DNA from: Bacteroidales bacterium
Lineage (GTDB): Bacteria > Bacteroidota > Bacteroidia > Bacteroidales > UBA7960
Reading direction: 5' to 3'
Length of the DNA stretch: 7,526 nt
Assembly (NCBI GenBank): GCA_007130545.1
Contig: SLSG01000180.1
Coordinates: 1-7,526 of the forward strand
Each line of letters starts with the position of its first letter. Position 1 is the stretch's first letter. Made by a program: the position numbers and the translations under genes. The notes beneath the pieces were generated by a model. The model searched no databases. It was not told where the DNA came from and worked only from the letters and a program-made list of their open reading frames with translations. Below, piece after piece: positions 6,560 to 7,526 of this stretch.

Positions 6560-7526
6560 ATGCCAGAATCCCAGATGCGTGATGGAAACGCCCCCTTGCG
6601 GGTGGTTGTCATTGAGGATGACAGGGCCCTGAACGCCCTGATCTGTGAATCCCTTCAAAAGCTCTATTTCCCCGCTCAGGGTTTTTATAGCGGAGAGGAT
6701 GCCTTGCACCATGTCAGGGAGCAGGGACCTCTGGATACCTTGTTCCTGATAGACTTCCACCTTGAAGACATGAGCGGGGAACAGCTGGTGCGGTCTCTCC
6801 AGCAAATCCGGCCTGACATTCCATTTGTCATCATTACCGGTTACGGAGACGAGAAGATCGCTGTGGACATGATGAAGCTCGGGGCCCTTGATTATTTGAT
6901 CAAAGACCAGCATTTCATCAGCATGTTGCCGACTACGGTCGTGCAGGCCATGAACCACCTGAAAGTCCAGCGGGAACTGGCCGAATCGCGTCTTGCCCTC
7001 CAAAAAAGCGAACAGAAATACCGGCTGCTGGCGGATCATTCCAGCGATATCATTTCCCGGTTCCGATGGGATCAGACCTTTCTGTATGTTTCTCCTGCAT
7101 GTGAACGGATGCTGGGATATAAACCGGAGGAGCTGACTGGCAAACCAGTTTCCCACCTGGTCCACCCCGACGACCTGAAGCATGTTCAAAGCAACCACGA
7201 GGCGCTCATCAATAACAAATGTGCCTCCCTGATCGAGAGTTACCGTGTCAGGAAAAAGGATGGGAAGTATCTTTGGGTGGAAACCAACAGCCAGGTGGTA
7301 AGCAGTCCGGAAACCGGCCTGGTGGAGGAGATCGTGGGTGTGACCCGTGATATCTCGGAAAGGAGGGAAAAGGAGGACCTGGTCAAGGCCAAGGAGGTCG
7401 CCGAGCAGGCAAACCAGGCAAAATCCGCCTTCCTGGCCAACCTGAGCCACGAGATCCGCAACCCGATGAATGCAATCACAGGGATGGCCAACACCCTGCT
7501 TAAATCGCCTGTCGATGAGGTTCAGA
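6560..7526 (+). CDS. Hybrid sensor histidine kinase, REC-PAS-HisKA (C-terminus off the right edge)
   Basis: The window holds 322 codons of a signalling protein with no membrane helix, so it is probably cytosolic. Residues about 14-130 are a response-regulator receiver domain: acidic Glu19/Asp20/Asp21, phospho-acceptor Asp65 (LFLIDFHLEDMSG), Thr93 (VIITGYGDEK) and Lys115 (DYLIK). Residues about 150-268 are a PAS domain with PAC end, from EQKYRLLADHSSDII to VGVTRDISERRE. A short helix leads to the HisKA dimerisation domain, whose H-box FLANLSHEIRNPMNAITGM contains phospho-acceptor His297. The ATPase domain and any later receiver or HPt domain lie beyond the edge. A receiver at the N-terminus suggests the kinase is controlled by phosphorylation from another kinase as well as by the PAS input, whose ligand cannot be told. 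ATG at 6560 was chosen; ATG at 6575 is also possible, and both precede the receiver domain. No Shine-Dalgarno sequence is visible. The gene lies 50 bp after the cyclase on the same strand. Confidence 0.93.
   Translation, partial: MPESQMRDGNAPLRVVVIEDDRALNALICESLQKLYFPAQGFYSGEDALHHVREQGPLDTLFLIDFHLEDMSGEQLVRSLQQIRPDIPFVIITGYGDEKIAVDMMKLGALDYLIKDQHFISMLPTTVVQAMNHLKVQRELAESRLALQKSEQKYRLLADHSSDIISRFRWDQTFLYVSPACERMLGYKPEELTGKPVSHLVHPDDLKHVQSNHEALINNKCASLIESYRVRKKDGKYLWVETNSQVVSSPETGLVEEIVGVTRDISERREKEDLVKAKEVAEQANQAKSAFLANLSHEIRNPMNAITGMANTLLKSPVDEVQ

Noticed and set aside
6503..7450. Open frame of 315 codons on the minus strand opposite the kinase.
   Set aside because: The plus strand carries intact REC, PAS and HisKA motifs through the whole stretch; the antisense product resembles no family.

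Overview
The window most likely comes from a member of the Bacteroidota. The grounds are an alternative complex III (ACIII) operon of the Bacteroidota type, weak or absent Shine-Dalgarno sequences ahead of the starts, and a TAnnTTTG-type promoter element in the second half. The genus cannot be named from this sequence alone.

Minus-strand block (1-5443), transcribed leftwards in the order actA, actB, actC. These genes encode the electron-transfer core of ACIII, a quinol:cytochrome c (or quinol:oxidase) oxidoreductase that replaces cytochrome bc1. ActA is a membrane-anchored multiheme cytochrome c with six CXXCH motifs. ActB is a Tat-exported iron-sulfur protein: a molybdopterin-oxidoreductase-like half joined to a ferredoxin-like half with cysteines for three [4Fe-4S] clusters and one [3Fe-4S] cluster. 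ActC is an NrfD-like membrane subunit carrying the quinol site, and its C-terminus is cut off by the left edge. The gaps of 35 and 30 bp fit one transcript, and actD and later genes probably lie beyond position 1. Electrons would run from quinol at ActC, through the ActB clusters, to the ActA hemes.

Divergent spacer (5444-5729): 286 bp, A+T-rich, with no convincing gene. It must hold the control region of the act operon and of the rightward genes; one weak promoter candidate for the act operon is listed.

Plus-strand block (5730-7526): a stand-alone class III nucleotide cyclase, then 50 bp later a REC-PAS-HisKA sensor kinase cut off by the right edge. The cyclase keeps both metal-binding aspartates and the Lys/Asp pair typical of adenylate cyclases, but has Leu where the transition-state Arg normally sits. 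This is the most unusual point in the window. A perfect TATATTTG element lies between the two genes, so the kinase may have its own promoter. Whether the signalling pair controls respiration is unknown; only the divergent arrangement suggests it.

I saw no RNA gene, insertion sequence, CRISPR array or attachment site, and no evidence of a wholly new system.
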